Source of the DNA: an uncultured Muribaculaceae bacterium
GTDB lineage: Bacteria; Bacteroidota; Bacteroidia; Bacteroidales; Muribaculaceae
NCBI GenBank assembly: GCA_910579995.1
Contig: CAJTWH010000011.1
Span: 28,302-92,301 of the forward strand
Length of the DNA stretch: 64,000 nucleotides
Reading direction: 5' to 3'
Shown here: positions 46,433-56,753 of the stretch, in pieces
Layout: each line of letters starts with the position of its first letter
How positions within the stretch are numbered: position 1 is the stretch's first letter
Notes under the pieces: generated by a model
Seen by the model: only the letters and a program-made list of their open reading frames with translations
The model's database searches: none
What the model was told of the DNA's origin: nothing
Position numbers and translations under genes: made by a program

Positions 46433-47854
46433 TTACTTAGAAAGTTTTACAATCTTACAACCATGAGCAGGAACAGTAACCGAGAGCGATGTCGCCGATC
46501 CTTCATCCTCATGTTTCCAAAGGTCACGTATATTATAGCTGCCTGCAATGCCGAGGTCTGAGAAGTTTACCTGCATACCCTTGGCACTGTCATCACGGTT
46601 GAACAATCCGATGATGTAGTCGCCGTTAGACATTTGACCGTACCAGATCTGATTGTTCGGGTCGTTGAGCTTATCGCTCACGGGTTTGCCCACGAATCTG
46701 TCGGTATTCAGTGCGAGAAGTTCGGTGTTCTGATAGAATTTCACGTTATCTCCGATGGTGCTGTACTGGTCAGCCACTGTCACAGGACCTCCGGCCATAA
46801 GTTGGAGAGAAACCACAAATTGTTTCTCGTCATCGGTGCTGAATGTATTAAGTCGGATGAAGTCACCATCAAGAATTACATTCTCACGTCCGGCGATATG
46901 CGACCAATAAGTGAATCCGTCGAACATATTCATGCAGTTTGGCCAAGTAGTGTATGATTTGCCTTTATCGGCAGCCGAACAGTGCCACCAACCTCCGCCT
47001 GCCGTATCGGCAACGATACGTACCATATTTCCGTATTTAGCCTCAACTTCAGCGTCATTGTAGAGGTGAGGCATTACAAGAGATGTAAATATGCCATATT
47101 TCTTGGCTGCTTCTGCTATATAATTGAGCGCACGTGCGTAGGACTCACGACCATAACCATGCCCTACAATACCGATGTTGCGGTCTTTGCCATCCTCATA
47201 CCAAGAAAGGAAGTCCATGCGTATATACTCAATTCCAAGTTCCTTGTAATGTTTGAAGAAGCCGTCGATAAACTCCTTGCAACCGGGATTCTCGGCAACG
47301 GCCCAGTTGAACCACATATCGTCAGTGGAAGGGTTCATTATAGATGTTGTTCCATTCCAATAAAGGCCGCCGAAAGTATATTCCGTACCTTCGATTTTGG
47401 TGTCTCCGGAACCGTGAATCCAAAGAGGATTGTCATAGACACCGACTTTCAGTCCCTTGGCCTTGCATTTTTCAACGAGGTCTTTCAGAGACATTGAGCC
47501 ATAGTGGGTCATGTAGCCCGAGGCATCGTTTGAGAGCATGGGGATAAATCCGTCGGTACAGACCATATCGTAGCCGTATGGTTTGAGGTCAGAGGCCACC
47601 CAATCGATGATTTTGTCCCATTCAGCAGGGGTGATGTCCTGATCGGAATTGGCTATACCGTTCTGTTCATTCACATAGCAGTACTCATAGACACTCCAAT
47701 AGAGGGGAGCCTTATACTGATGGATTCCTTCTATGGCCGGAAGTTCGGGGAGTTCGTATTTGGGCGGATAACGCATTTCATAGTAGTCATCGTTGGCACA
47801 ACCCGCAAGCATTGCAGCGGCCAATAGCGTTGCCGTTATATTCATTTTTTTCAT
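46433..47854 (-). CDS. GH27-like clan GH-D lipoprotein glycosidase
   Basis: A 473-residue lipoprotein (lipobox LAAAMLAGCAND), so probably on the cell surface. TIM-barrel features are DMVCTDGFIPMLS, KGLKVGVYDNPLWIHG, the likely nucleophile Asp214 in EYIRMDFLSWYEDG, a likely acid/base Asp283 in VRIVADTAGGGWWHC, and QLMAGGPVTVADQYST. A C-terminal beta domain follows (YIIGLFNRDDSAKG, VPAHGCKIVKL). These place it in clan GH-D near GH27. GH27 contains alpha-galactosidases and isomaltodextranase. Because GH97, GH31 and SusE/F-like proteins surround it, a surface alpha-glucan hydrolase is a reasonable guess, but galactosidase activity is not excluded. Confidence 0.75.
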   Translation of the reverse strand: MKKMNITATLLAAAMLAGCANDDYYEMRYPPKYELPELPAIEGIHQYKAPLYWSVYEYCYVNEQNGIANSDQDITPAEWDKIIDWVASDLKPYGYDMVCTDGFIPMLSNDASGYMTHYGSMSLKDLVEKCKAKGLKVGVYDNPLWIHGSGDTKIEGTEYTFGGLYWNGTTSIMNPSTDDMWFNWAVAENPGCKEFIDGFFKHYKELGIEYIRMDFLSWYEDGKDRNIGIVGHGYGRESYARALNYIAEAAKKYGIFTSLVMPHLYNDAEVEAKYGNMVRIVADTAGGGWWHCSAADKGKSYTTWPNCMNMFDGFTYWSHIAGRENVILDGDFIRLNTFSTDDEKQFVVSLQLMAGGPVTVADQYSTIGDNVKFYQNTELLALNTDRFVGKPVSDKLNDPNNQIWYGQMSNGDYIIGLFNRDDSAKGMQVNFSDLGIAGSYNIRDLWKHEDEGSATSLSVTVPAHGCKIVKLSK

Positions 47855-47875
47855 ATTCGATGGTTATAAGATTTA

Positions 47876-49726
47876 TCAGTCAAGGAATTCTGCTGAGATA
47901 GTCATGGTTGTGATGTTGAGCGTAAGCTTATACTTGCCTTCATCTACAATTTTCCACTGGTCGTCAGGAGAATTTGTAAATACCATATCAGAGGCGGCGA
48001 CACCGGTTTTGGATATTTCCACGTCAGCTTTCGATGGACGATAGAAATTTTGACTCCAAGAAGGATCTTTTTCAGAGAAAGCCTTCATCTGACCTTTCTT
48101 GAGCGTACCGGTCCAAGTATATTCACCCTCTTTATCTTCAACGGGATTGAGTTGAGCTGCGTCATCCTGACTCCAGCCGCCGGGTGTTGCGTCTCCAAGT
48201 ATATAGAGAGGTTTTACCGATGATACGGATTCAAGGAATTCAGCGTCGAAAGTCATATCGGCAATGTTGAATGTAAGTCGGTATTTACCGGCTTTTACAA
48301 CTTTCCACTGGTCATCGGGGTCGGTTGTGAAAACCATTCCGTGGTCAGTCACACCATTTTCAGAGATTTCACAAACTGCAGATGTAGGACGATAGAAAGG
48401 AGCAGAGAAGTCTTTTGTAAGACAGGCCTTGAATGTGCCCTCTTTCAGAACGCCCTCCCATACATATACATTTTCGGCAGTAGCAGCGATTTCTGTTGCG
48501 GCGTCAAGACTCCAACCTCCGGCAGTTGCCTCGCCAATCATATATAATGACGGCAAGGACTCGGGGCCGGCCTCAAGGAATACGGCCTCAAATGTCATGT
48601 CGGCAGTGTTGAATGTAAGGCGATATTTACCGGCCACAGTAACAAGCCACTGGTCATCCGGAGATTCAGTGTAGACCATCTGATTTGAAGCCACACCCTT
48701 GTCTGATACCTCGCAGTCAGGTGTCGCCGGACGATAGAATGGCGCGCTGAAGTCCTTTACAAGACTTGCCTTAAATGTGCCGCGGCCAAGCTCACCCTCC
48801 CAAACAAAGAGGTTATCATTTCCGGCAGAGGCTTCAATGACAGTGGCCGCATCCCAGCTCCAGCCTCCCTCGGTTGCTTCACCGATCATAAACAATCGGG
48901 GAGTAGGTTTGAAATCGCCGGTATATTCCGCGGCGATAGTCCAGTTTTGGAGATCAAAAGTAAGTCGGTAAATGCCGGCTTCCTCTACCTTCCACTTATT
49001 GTCGGGGCTGGCAGAAAAAATGAAATTTTCGCTTTCAACACCGTTGCGGTCAATTTTCACGCCATTGCTTTCCGGCTTGATGAAGGATGTATCCCAGCTT
49101 CCTGTCGTGAGACATGCTTTGATTTCTCCGACAACCAGCGGACCTTCATATACGAAGATATAATCAGACTTCTTTTCAAGCTGTGCGGGAGTTTCGATAT
49201 TCCAATCGTTGAAATCACCCACGAGATAAAGCACGTCGGTAGTGATAGGTTCGATAACAGGGGCGTCCTGCTCACTGATATAGCTTGCACACATTGTCCA
49301 GTTGCGCAAGTCGAAGCGCAGGCTGTATATACCCGCTTCGGCAACTTTCCATTTGTCATCAGGGTCACCGGCGTGCATTTTGAATGTTACGTCAGTCAAA
49401 CCGCTTTTGCCGATTTCTTCACCGGCAGTCTGAGGGCGGATAAAAGGATTGTCCCAGCTTCCGGTGGCGAGACACAATTTCATCTCACCGACATTGAGAG
49501 GTCCTTCCCAAGTAAAGACGAGGGGGTCTTCTTCGGTAGGTGCAAGAGGCGTGGCCGCGTCAAGGCTCCAACCGTTCGGCGTGGCGTCGCCTACCATGTA
49601 GAGCGTAGAAGTCTTGATCGGCAGGTTGCCGTCAATTATAATCAGATCTTTCTCCCCTTCACAACCGGTAAGCCCGACAAGTATCAGGAGTCCTGACAAT
49701 ATGGAGATTATATTCTTGATATTCAT
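47876..49726 (-). CDS. SusE/F-like surface lipoprotein with five tandem glycan-binding modules
   Basis: A 616-residue lipoprotein (lipobox LVGLTGCEGE). Five tandem modules of ~105-115 residues begin LYMVGDATPNGWSLD, LYLVGDFNDWN, LFMIGEATEGGWSWD, LYMIGEATAGGWSLD and LYILGDATPGGWSQD. Each carries FYRP or FI(K/R)P in the middle and ends DDxWKVxxAGxYxLxF. Modules 3 and 4 are very similar, suggesting recent duplication. SusE and SusF of the starch system have two and three such modules, so five is unusually many. It likely holds alpha-glucan at the surface beside SusC/SusD. It follows SusD in the operon by 25 bases. Confidence 0.9.
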   Translation of the reverse strand: MNIKNIISILSGLLILVGLTGCEGEKDLIIIDGNLPIKTSTLYMVGDATPNGWSLDAATPLAPTEEDPLVFTWEGPLNVGEMKLCLATGSWDNPFIRPQTAGEEIGKSGLTDVTFKMHAGDPDDKWKVAEAGIYSLRFDLRNWTMCASYISEQDAPVIEPITTDVLYLVGDFNDWNIETPAQLEKKSDYIFVYEGPLVVGEIKACLTTGSWDTSFIKPESNGVKIDRNGVESENFIFSASPDNKWKVEEAGIYRLTFDLQNWTIAAEYTGDFKPTPRLFMIGEATEGGWSWDAATVIEASAGNDNLFVWEGELGRGTFKASLVKDFSAPFYRPATPDCEVSDKGVASNQMVYTESPDDQWLVTVAGKYRLTFNTADMTFEAVFLEAGPESLPSLYMIGEATAGGWSLDAATEIAATAENVYVWEGVLKEGTFKACLTKDFSAPFYRPTSAVCEISENGVTDHGMVFTTDPDDQWKVVKAGKYRLTFNIADMTFDAEFLESVSSVKPLYILGDATPGGWSQDDAAQLNPVEDKEGEYTWTGTLKKGQMKAFSEKDPSWSQNFYRPSKADVEISKTGVAASDMVFTNSPDDQWKIVDEGKYKLTLNITTMTISAEFLD

Positions 49727-49751
49727 GATTTTTCGATTTTGTGATTATCTA

Positions 49752-51482
49752 TTATCTGCCATAACCCGGGTTTTGGACAAGTATTGAATTCGAGTTCAAA
49801 ATTGTGCGTGTAATCGGGAAAAGAGCTGTGTGATTATCTGTGTCAGGATTTTTATCCCACCATTTGCCGGAATTGAATTTACCGAATCGGATAAGGTCAA
49901 TGCGACGACGGCTTTCGGCGAAGAATTCGCGTCCCCATTCGGCAAGCATTTCATTTTCATCAAAGCGGATCTTACCCTCGGGAGAATAGAGAACGTCGTC
50001 AAGATTCTCGGCAGGATAATTGCGTTTACGCACAGAGTTGAGCAATTTTGCAGCTCCGTTGCGGTCGCCCGCGCGCATTTTACATTCCGCAAGCGAATAA
50101 ATGACCTCGGGAAGACGGATTTCGGTGTAATCGCTTTCAAGCTGGTTGGCGTCATTGTCATCATAGAAAGGATATTTTACGAAGTGCCATCCTGAATTAT
50201 GGTCGCCGTTCATAAGTTTGCTATCCTTGTCAGAAGGCCATTTGTCAGGAGCCAAAGCCTGAAACTTGCCTACAGCGTCACGGATATAGAGGTCATAAGG
50301 TTGTTCGGGAGCACGGAGACGTTTTGTCGCGCCGGTCTCTTTATCCTGATATTCGAGATAGCCGAAGAGGAACATACCTTCGCGACAACTGTTGCCAAGG
50401 TTCTTGTAAAGCTTCATGCGCTCGTCGCCGGGATATTTGCGGAAATTCTGCACCGGCATACCCAGTTCATAATCATAAAGATTTCCGTCAAGGTCGTAGC
50501 TGGGAGAAGCAGCATACTTGGTGTTATGTCCGACACCTGATTTTGTATCATTGAAGAAATCGGCGGCTTTGGCAGGGACAGTCCAACCATAGCTGTCGCC
50601 GTCGTACTGCCAGTGTGTATAACCTTTCGAAGCGGGGAAGCCGAAAATCACTTCATCGCATTTGTCGTTGTCCCAGTCAAACGCGGCGTCCCAACGGTCG
50701 GCTACTGCATAGTCGCCATATACTCCGTCAATGATATCTTGGGCATAGTCAGCACAGTCGGAATAACGGTCTTCACCTATATATACCTCTGCATTGAGAT
50801 ACAGACGGACGAGGAGAGCCGCCGCTGCAGCCTGCGTCCACTGCCCTTGAATTGAGGCATTGGTGCCAAGACCGGTTTTCTTGATAAGAAGGCCGGTGCA
50901 ATCCTTAAGCTCCGTTTCAATGAATTTGAAAACATCTTTAGGATCTGCCTGAGGATTGTTTGGCATGTCGCTGTAGGTTGTAACGAGAGGTACGTTGCGG
51001 AATGCGTCGAGCAGACGGATATAGAACCATGCGCGAAGGGCGCGGCACTGAGCCTTGAGGTTGTCAAACTCCAGTTCTGTGAAGCCGAATTGCTGCGGGG
51101 TGAAGCGACTCAGATCCTCGATTACCAGATTGCACTGCATGATACCCTGAAAGCAACCGTTCCATTCGGTTTGAGCCTCACCGAGGTCATCGACTGTCCA
51201 TGTATGATAGTGCAGACGCTCCCATTTGCCTCCGTCGTACCACCAACCGTCGCGGGTGGGCGTAATGAGTTGGTCGGCAGTGAGCTCATTGAGTACATGG
51301 CGGCTTCCGATACTCCAGAAGGCGTGCTCGAAAGGTCGGAATGTGGCTCGGATCACATCCATCTTTGTATTGTAGTAGTTATCCGACCCCACTTGATCAT
51401 AGAGAGTTTCATCAAGGTCAGTACAGCTTCCGAGTACCGTCACCGAAATTGCTGCAACCGCTATATATTTAAGAAATTTCAT
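49752..51482 (-). CDS. SusD-like lipoprotein of the alpha-glucan PUL
   Basis: A 576-residue lipoprotein (lipobox TVLGSCTDL). Family features: DETLYDQVGSDNYYNTKMD, a CRALRAWFYIRLLDAFRNVP helix, WTQAAAAALLVRLYLNAEVY, EVIYSLAECKMRAGDRNGA, LLNSVRKRNYPAENL, EWGREFFAESRRRIDLIRFG and LFPITRTILNSN. It is 20 bases downstream of the interrupted SusC gene. If SusC is non-functional in this strain, this protein may still bind glycan at the surface but would have no matching transporter. Confidence 0.95.
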   Translation of the reverse strand: MKFLKYIAVAAISVTVLGSCTDLDETLYDQVGSDNYYNTKMDVIRATFRPFEHAFWSIGSRHVLNELTADQLITPTRDGWWYDGGKWERLHYHTWTVDDLGEAQTEWNGCFQGIMQCNLVIEDLSRFTPQQFGFTELEFDNLKAQCRALRAWFYIRLLDAFRNVPLVTTYSDMPNNPQADPKDVFKFIETELKDCTGLLIKKTGLGTNASIQGQWTQAAAAALLVRLYLNAEVYIGEDRYSDCADYAQDIIDGVYGDYAVADRWDAAFDWDNDKCDEVIFGFPASKGYTHWQYDGDSYGWTVPAKAADFFNDTKSGVGHNTKYAASPSYDLDGNLYDYELGMPVQNFRKYPGDERMKLYKNLGNSCREGMFLFGYLEYQDKETGATKRLRAPEQPYDLYIRDAVGKFQALAPDKWPSDKDSKLMNGDHNSGWHFVKYPFYDDNDANQLESDYTEIRLPEVIYSLAECKMRAGDRNGAAKLLNSVRKRNYPAENLDDVLYSPEGKIRFDENEMLAEWGREFFAESRRRIDLIRFGKFNSGKWWDKNPDTDNHTALFPITRTILNSNSILVQNPGYGR

Positions 51483-51502
51483 CTCGATAGTTTTTAATGT
51501 TA

Positions 51503-54487
51503 TTAGAAATCAACCTGAATGCCGGCAATGAATTGACGGGTGGAGGGATAATATGAACGGCTGCCTTGTGCACCGGGCTCAAGGCCGTTGACTTGATAAT
51601 TGGCTGGGTCTACACCGCTGAATTTTGTGATGGTAAACACATTTTTCACTGTGCCGTAAACTCTCACACGGTCAAGGAACCGACATTGGGGAATACGGAG
51701 AGTATAGCCTAATGTCAACATATCGAGTTTGAAATAATCACCTCTTTCAAGGAAGTAGTCGCAGACGACAGGTGCGGCGTTGGGCGATATGTCAAAATTC
51801 TTACCGTATGCTTTCTTGAGAACGTTGCCATTGAAATTGCGTGTTCCGTAGTAGAAGTCATGTATATTGAATATATCGTAGCCGAATGCTCCACGGAAGA
51901 AGAGAGCAAGGTCAAAATTGCGGTAACGGAAGTTATGGCTTGTAGACATTGTAAACTTTGGCATACCGTTACCTACTATGGCGCGGTCTTCATCAGTTGC
52001 CTGAGCTGCTTGTATAATGTCGCCATCCTTATCGTAAACAAGCCAGTTGCCGTCAGTCGTTATGCCTGCATAACGCCACATATAGAAATTACCGAGAGAT
52101 TTGCCTTTCTCAATGCGCTGAAGATTGTAGTAAGGATACGGGTCTTCAGTGCCACAAACGTTGTAGTAGTCCTGTCCGACATACTGCGAGTTGCTGAACT
52201 CTACGAATTTATTGCTCATAACAGTTCCGATAACCCCGAAATTATATGAGAAGTTCTTGGTGTCGACCACATTGAAGTTGAGGTCAAACTCGAAGCCTGT
52301 ATTTTTCATAGTACCCACATTGACGAAAGTTTCATCATGGATGTTTGGGGGCACGGGCACCTTGTAGTTACCGAGAAGATCCTGCTGCCTGCGGTTGAAA
52401 TAGTTCAACGAACCATATATACGGTTGTTGAGAAGCGAGAAGTCAAGACCGATATTCCAGTTTTTACCTTTCTCCCATTTGAGGTCGGGGTTGACATTCT
52501 TGCCGGGTCCCCATACTTGGAAATATTTACCATTATAGTAATAGTAGCCGAAGCCCGACATGGTGTTGATAGAGAGATAGCTTCCGAAATCCTGATTACC
52601 GGTCACACCATAGTCTGCACGGATCTTAAGGTCGTTGATCCACTCGATATCTTTCATAAATGATTCCTGCGAGATACGCCAACCGGCTGAGACCGCGGGG
52701 AAGTCGCCCCACTTATGATTCTGACCGAATTTTGAAGATCCTTCATGACGTATAGAGGCTGTAAAGAGATATTTACCCTCGAAATCATAGCTTACTCGGC
52801 CGAAGAATGAGATGAGTTTTGCATCGTTCTTATAGCTGCCCATCATCACTTCACCTTCTTCCTTGGCCCATTCGCCGGAGCCGAGGTTGTCAGCTCCAAG
52901 ACCGTCATTAGGGAAGTCTTTGTTTTCTGCGTTAAAGCCGGAATATTGCTAATACTGATATGAATATCCGACCATCGCTTTGACATTGTGCTTGTCGGCA
53001 AAACGGGCGTTGTAGTTGGTGAGCCATTCCACAACATACTGACGCTCTTTTGAATATGAGCGGCTGGCTACTCCATCGTGTCCGTCATTAATTGAGTTTG
53101 TGCTTGTCGACGGACGGAAGTATGAGTTATTGTTGCTGTATTGATGGTCGGCAAACATGACCTGAGTTGTAAGGTTATGTTTGCTGTCACCGTTCTTTGC
53201 AAGCAGGGGCAGAAGATTTAACTTTACAGTGCCGTCCCAATCAAGCAGTTTGGTGTCGGCATGGTCTTTTTCAAGTTTCTGACGCTCTACAGGGTTACTG
53301 CCGACAATCTGACCGTAGAAATTATAATATTGTGCAGGATTCTCCGGATTCATGAGCGGTGTCGTAGGATTGGCTTCAAGAGCGTCTTTGAACACGCTCC
53401 AGTCAGCATTGTCACGATAAATAATACGCGGAGCGACATTGAGCTGAATTGTGAACAGCCCACCTTTTGTCGTGTGCATTACAGAAGCACGGGCGCCGTA
53501 TTCCTCGCGGTTCGACCGAAGGTCAATGCCATTGGCATCGCGGTAGTCGGCGCTGACACGGTAGTTGCTTCTTTCGTTACCACCGCTTACAGTCAAAGTG
53601 TGCTGCATGGTGAAGCCGGTACGTGTCACGGCGTCAAACCAATCGAGATTACCTCCAAGGTCAACACCACGGTCGCCCCAACCGAGGCGGACGTCACGGA
53701 AATCCTGAGCACTCATCACATCGAGTTCTTTCTTGACGGCGTCCCATGCAAATGTACCGGCATAAGAGGTATGGATATTGCCGTCTTTACTACCCTTCTT
53801 TGTTGTAACAAGTATCACACCGTTAGAACCTCTGGTGCCATATATGGCCGAAGCTGCACCGTCTTTAAGGATATCGAATGAGGCAATGTCGTTAGGATTA
53901 ATGTTTGTGAGGTTACCTCCGGGCACACCGTCAATCACAATCAGAGGGCCGAGGCCTGCCGATCGTGACGAAACACCGCGTATCTGAATACTTGCCTGAT
54001 TATTGGGGTCGCCGGCTCCGGTATTGGTAATCGACACGCCGGGCACCTTGCCCTGAATCATCATTGAAGGGTCAAGCGAACTGACTGTAAGAAAATCCTT
54101 TTCTCCAACATGAGAAATTGCCGAAGTCAACTCTTTTTTATCCATAGTACCGTAGCCCACTACAACGACTTCATCAAGCAATTCGGAATTCTCTTCCATT
54201 ACAACATTAAAGACAGTCTTACCATTGACGGGAATGTCTTGCGTCTTGAAACCTACATAGGTAAAACGGAGAGTGGCTTTTGCATCAACTGTCAAACTGA
54301 AGTTACCATCTATGTCAGTAGCCGCTCCGTTTTTTGTACCCGGAACTGTCACACTGACACCGATCAGCGGCTCGCCGGAAGAATCGCTGACAGTACCCGA
54401 TATACCTATTTGCTGTGCCGACAAAGAAAGTGTCGCCATCACAAAAAGCACAAGGGACAAAATTCTTAATGGTTTTAAATTTTCCAT
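51503..54487 (-). pseudogene. SusC-like transporter gene interrupted by a single in-frame TAG
   Basis: Codons 1-512 (54487 to 52952) encode a signal peptide, a carboxypeptidase-like domain (GTVSDSSGEPLIGVSVTVPG), LLDEVVVVGYGTMDKKELTS, the plug (VIDGVPGGNLTNI, FDILKDGAASAIYGTRGSNG) and the first barrel strands, ending GYSYQY. A TAG at 52951-52949 follows. The same frame then continues without any shift as QYSGFNAENKDFPNDGLG into the rest of the barrel (51503-52948), ending QFIAGIQVDF. No frameshift or missing segment is seen, so one base change explains the break. Without it the protein would be ~994 residues, normal for SusC. It has a consensus promoter and an intact downstream operon. A recent nonsense mutation or a base-call error are the main explanations; read-through is possible but not supported. 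Confidence 0.9.
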
Positions 54488-54524
54488 TTTTCGTGATATT
54501 AGTTTATTTTGTGATTCTCGTATC

Positions 54525-54556
54525 GCAAAGTTATACCACTAAAATGGGGTGGGCAA
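54525..54556 (-). promoter_or_regulatory. consensus promoter of the alpha-glucan PUL operon
   Basis: Minus-strand TTG (54556-54554), exactly 20 bases, then TAACTTTGC (54533-54525), a full match to TTG-N20-TAnnTTTGY. It lies 38 bases before the interrupted SusC ATG. The 245-base gap to the regulator gene holds only this. Confidence 0.7.
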
Positions 54557-54732
54557 TGCCATGTACTTAAAAAGTAGTGCTTTGAGATACTTAAAGAATT
54601 ATTGATAAAGGTTTTAGCTATTTTAGCACTGCCCAAATATATAGTAAAAATTGACCTGCTTCTGAAACAAAAGCAGTATAATCAAGGTGATGTCATAGTC
54701 GGTGAAAAGGGCGTCGCAGCGAGCCGGTCAAT

Positions 54733-56484
54733 TCAGTTTATTGATGAATGTTGCCCAATTTTAGCTACTTCGCTTTCTAATTGATTGCGGTCTCCTTTAG
54801 CTTTATTGCGTACTTTTGTACGGTAATTGTATATAGTAGTAAGAGAGTATCTTAGAAATTTGGCGATTTTGTCGCTGTCGGTAATTCCGAGGCGAATAAG
54901 GGCAAAAATTCTCAATTCAGTATTTAATGACCCTGATTTTCGCGGAATAATCGCTTCCTCCGGTAAGAGGAGACTGTTTAAATCCTCCACAAAAGTCGGG
55001 AATAAATTGAGGAAGGTCTTGTCAAATTGATCGTAAAATGATTTAAGCTCATCCTCTACAATCTTAGAAGACTTCACCAAATGTTTTAAGTCGTCTGTTT
55101 TACCTGCGTTTACGAGCTTATTGATAGTTTTCCTGTAGTTATCCAGCATTTCGATATGCTCCAACGATTGATCCATATATCGACAGATATAGACCTCTTT
55201 AAGTTCGGAAATCTCTGCGATGGAAGTGTATGCATCGTGGAGTTTTCCATTCGAACTGACAAGCTGATGATTCAGCTCATTGAGTTTATCATTTGACTCT
55301 TTAAGTTGTCTGTTAAGCTCGTTCAGCCTGTTATTCGAGTCGGAAAGTTGCGAGTTGAGTTCGCTTAATTTGTTATTGGCTTCTTCTACCTTTTTCCTGC
55401 CATCCGCTATTTTCAACATCTGCCTGCGCATATAGAAAAGCAAAACAACCAATATGACCGATAATATTGTTATTATCAATATTGTCCGTTCCAATGTCTT
55501 TTTCTGGCCATGCACGGTCTCGACATATATCCGGTTTATCATCGGATATGAGTCGTTGAGTTCTATTATCCTTTGACGTGCATTGCTTTTTGCGGCGTCA
55601 TCAACAGCTATCGTAAGGAAATTATATGCGCGCTCCAAATCGCCTTCCTGATAGAGCAGCAGAGCCAACTGCCGAAGCGATACATATTCCCTTACCGCAG
55701 TCTTCATATCGGAGATTGCAGAAATCAGCAACATCCTTTTTTGATTTTCTATGTCATTTATATATCCGTATGACTCGGATAAGGTATAAGCACATATCGC
55801 CATCTCATGTTCCGACAGATCATTTTCATGAATAAATGTTTCAAGCAAATCGATTGCCTCTTGTGGTTTATGGTGTACGTTGAGTTGGTCTGCTTTGATC
55901 AGAACATAAAATACCGAATGAGGATCGTTGACCGTCAACAAGGAATCACGATAATCATCAGTCAATTTTTCATAGTGCTCTTTTTCAGGTTTAAAGGTGG
56001 CAAAATTTGCGAGATTCCCATAAAGAGTCCGCTTTGAGTGAAAATAATATGCCCGTAGATAATCCGGAAGTTCATTAACCGGAATTGAGTCAACCAACGC
56101 CAATGCCTCATGATACATACCCACATTGCACAATATATTTGCCTTGTTCAACATGGCGTTCATAATCAAATTCTTGTCCCCTGATTTTTCGGCTAAAGAT
56201 AGCTGACGTTGCGACATCACATACGCAGAGTCGGCATTGAATGAGTGGTAGTCGGAATATAATCTCCCTAAGGTCTCAAATTTTTCCCGATCATCTTTTT
56301 CCGTGTCGGCAAGTTCTTGGTTTAATTCTTCTAAATGCGCCAATTTAACATCAAGATACCGCTCCCGGCAGGAGATGACACTATCCAACTGAGCCAAGAG
56401 TTGCTCAGTTGTAATATGCTCGTCAGCACACACACCGGGCAAACAAGCAATAAAAAGAATTAATATGAGAAAACATCTACGCAT
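54733..56484 (-). CDS. DUF6377-type membrane-bound TPR/coiled-coil transcriptional regulator
   Basis: From ATG 56484 the protein has 583 residues; a longer in-frame start at 56529 is upstream of the promoter box and is rejected. A signal peptide (RCFLILILFIACLPGVCA) leads to a TPR-like periplasmic region (~residues 40-330), then a membrane segment (ILIITILSVILVVLLFYM). A coiled coil of 14-residue repeats follows (SELNSQLSDSNNRLNELNRQ, LNELNHQLVSSN). The cytoplasmic end holds a LuxR-like HTH (LGITDSDKIAKFLRYSLTTI, YNYRTKVRNKAKGDR). Members of this family are often next to SusC/SusD genes. It is the only regulator in the glucan PUL and lies between its two divergent operons. Confidence 0.8.
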   Translation of the reverse strand: MRRCFLILILFIACLPGVCADEHITTEQLLAQLDSVISCRERYLDVKLAHLEELNQELADTEKDDREKFETLGRLYSDYHSFNADSAYVMSQRQLSLAEKSGDKNLIMNAMLNKANILCNVGMYHEALALVDSIPVNELPDYLRAYYFHSKRTLYGNLANFATFKPEKEHYEKLTDDYRDSLLTVNDPHSVFYVLIKADQLNVHHKPQEAIDLLETFIHENDLSEHEMAICAYTLSESYGYINDIENQKRMLLISAISDMKTAVREYVSLRQLALLLYQEGDLERAYNFLTIAVDDAAKSNARQRIIELNDSYPMINRIYVETVHGQKKTLERTILIITILSVILVVLLFYMRRQMLKIADGRKKVEEANNKLSELNSQLSDSNNRLNELNRQLKESNDKLNELNHQLVSSNGKLHDAYTSIAEISELKEVYICRYMDQSLEHIEMLDNYRKTINKLVNAGKTDDLKHLVKSSKIVEDELKSFYDQFDKTFLNLFPTFVEDLNSLLLPEEAIIPRKSGSLNTELRIFALIRLGITDSDKIAKFLRYSLTTIYNYRTKVRNKAKGDRNQLESEVAKIGQHSSIN

Positions 56485-56497
56485 AATATTTCCAATT

Positions 56498-56506
56498 ACA
56501 AAAGTA
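56498..56506 (-). promoter_or_regulatory. -7 box of the DUF6377 regulator gene
   Basis: Minus-strand TACTTTTGT matches TAnnTTTGY, 13 bases before the ATG at 56484, so the leader would be very short. No TTG at the normal distance. Confidence 0.45.
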
Positions 56507-56753
56507 CAAAATTTTCCCGCAACCGACACTTGGTTAATAGTTAAAATTGAATGTAATTAAATGTTAAACGGTAAAAATCATGCAATGAATCAAGATCATC
56601 AGCGATGTGATTGAGCTTTTTTGATGATACGACATCAAGAGCAACATTCTCCACGGTGCACCACAGCTACTTAATTTGATTTATATTTTTTCTTAACCAA
56701 CTGTTATACACCCGTCTAACCGCACCTAAGCACTATATTTTCACTACCATACA

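Noticed and set aside
48947..49696. A 249-codon plus-strand frame over the SusE/F-like gene
   Set aside because: It is antisense to five repeated binding modules and its apparent repeats simply mirror them.
47876..49726. DNA-level repeats resembling an array
   Set aside because: They are diverged coding repeats of ~330 bases from tandem protein modules, not CRISPR repeats.
52949..52951. Recoding of TAG (for example pyrrolysine)
   Set aside because: No recoding signal or related tRNA gene was seen, SusC proteins are not known to use it, and a point mutation or base-call error is simpler.
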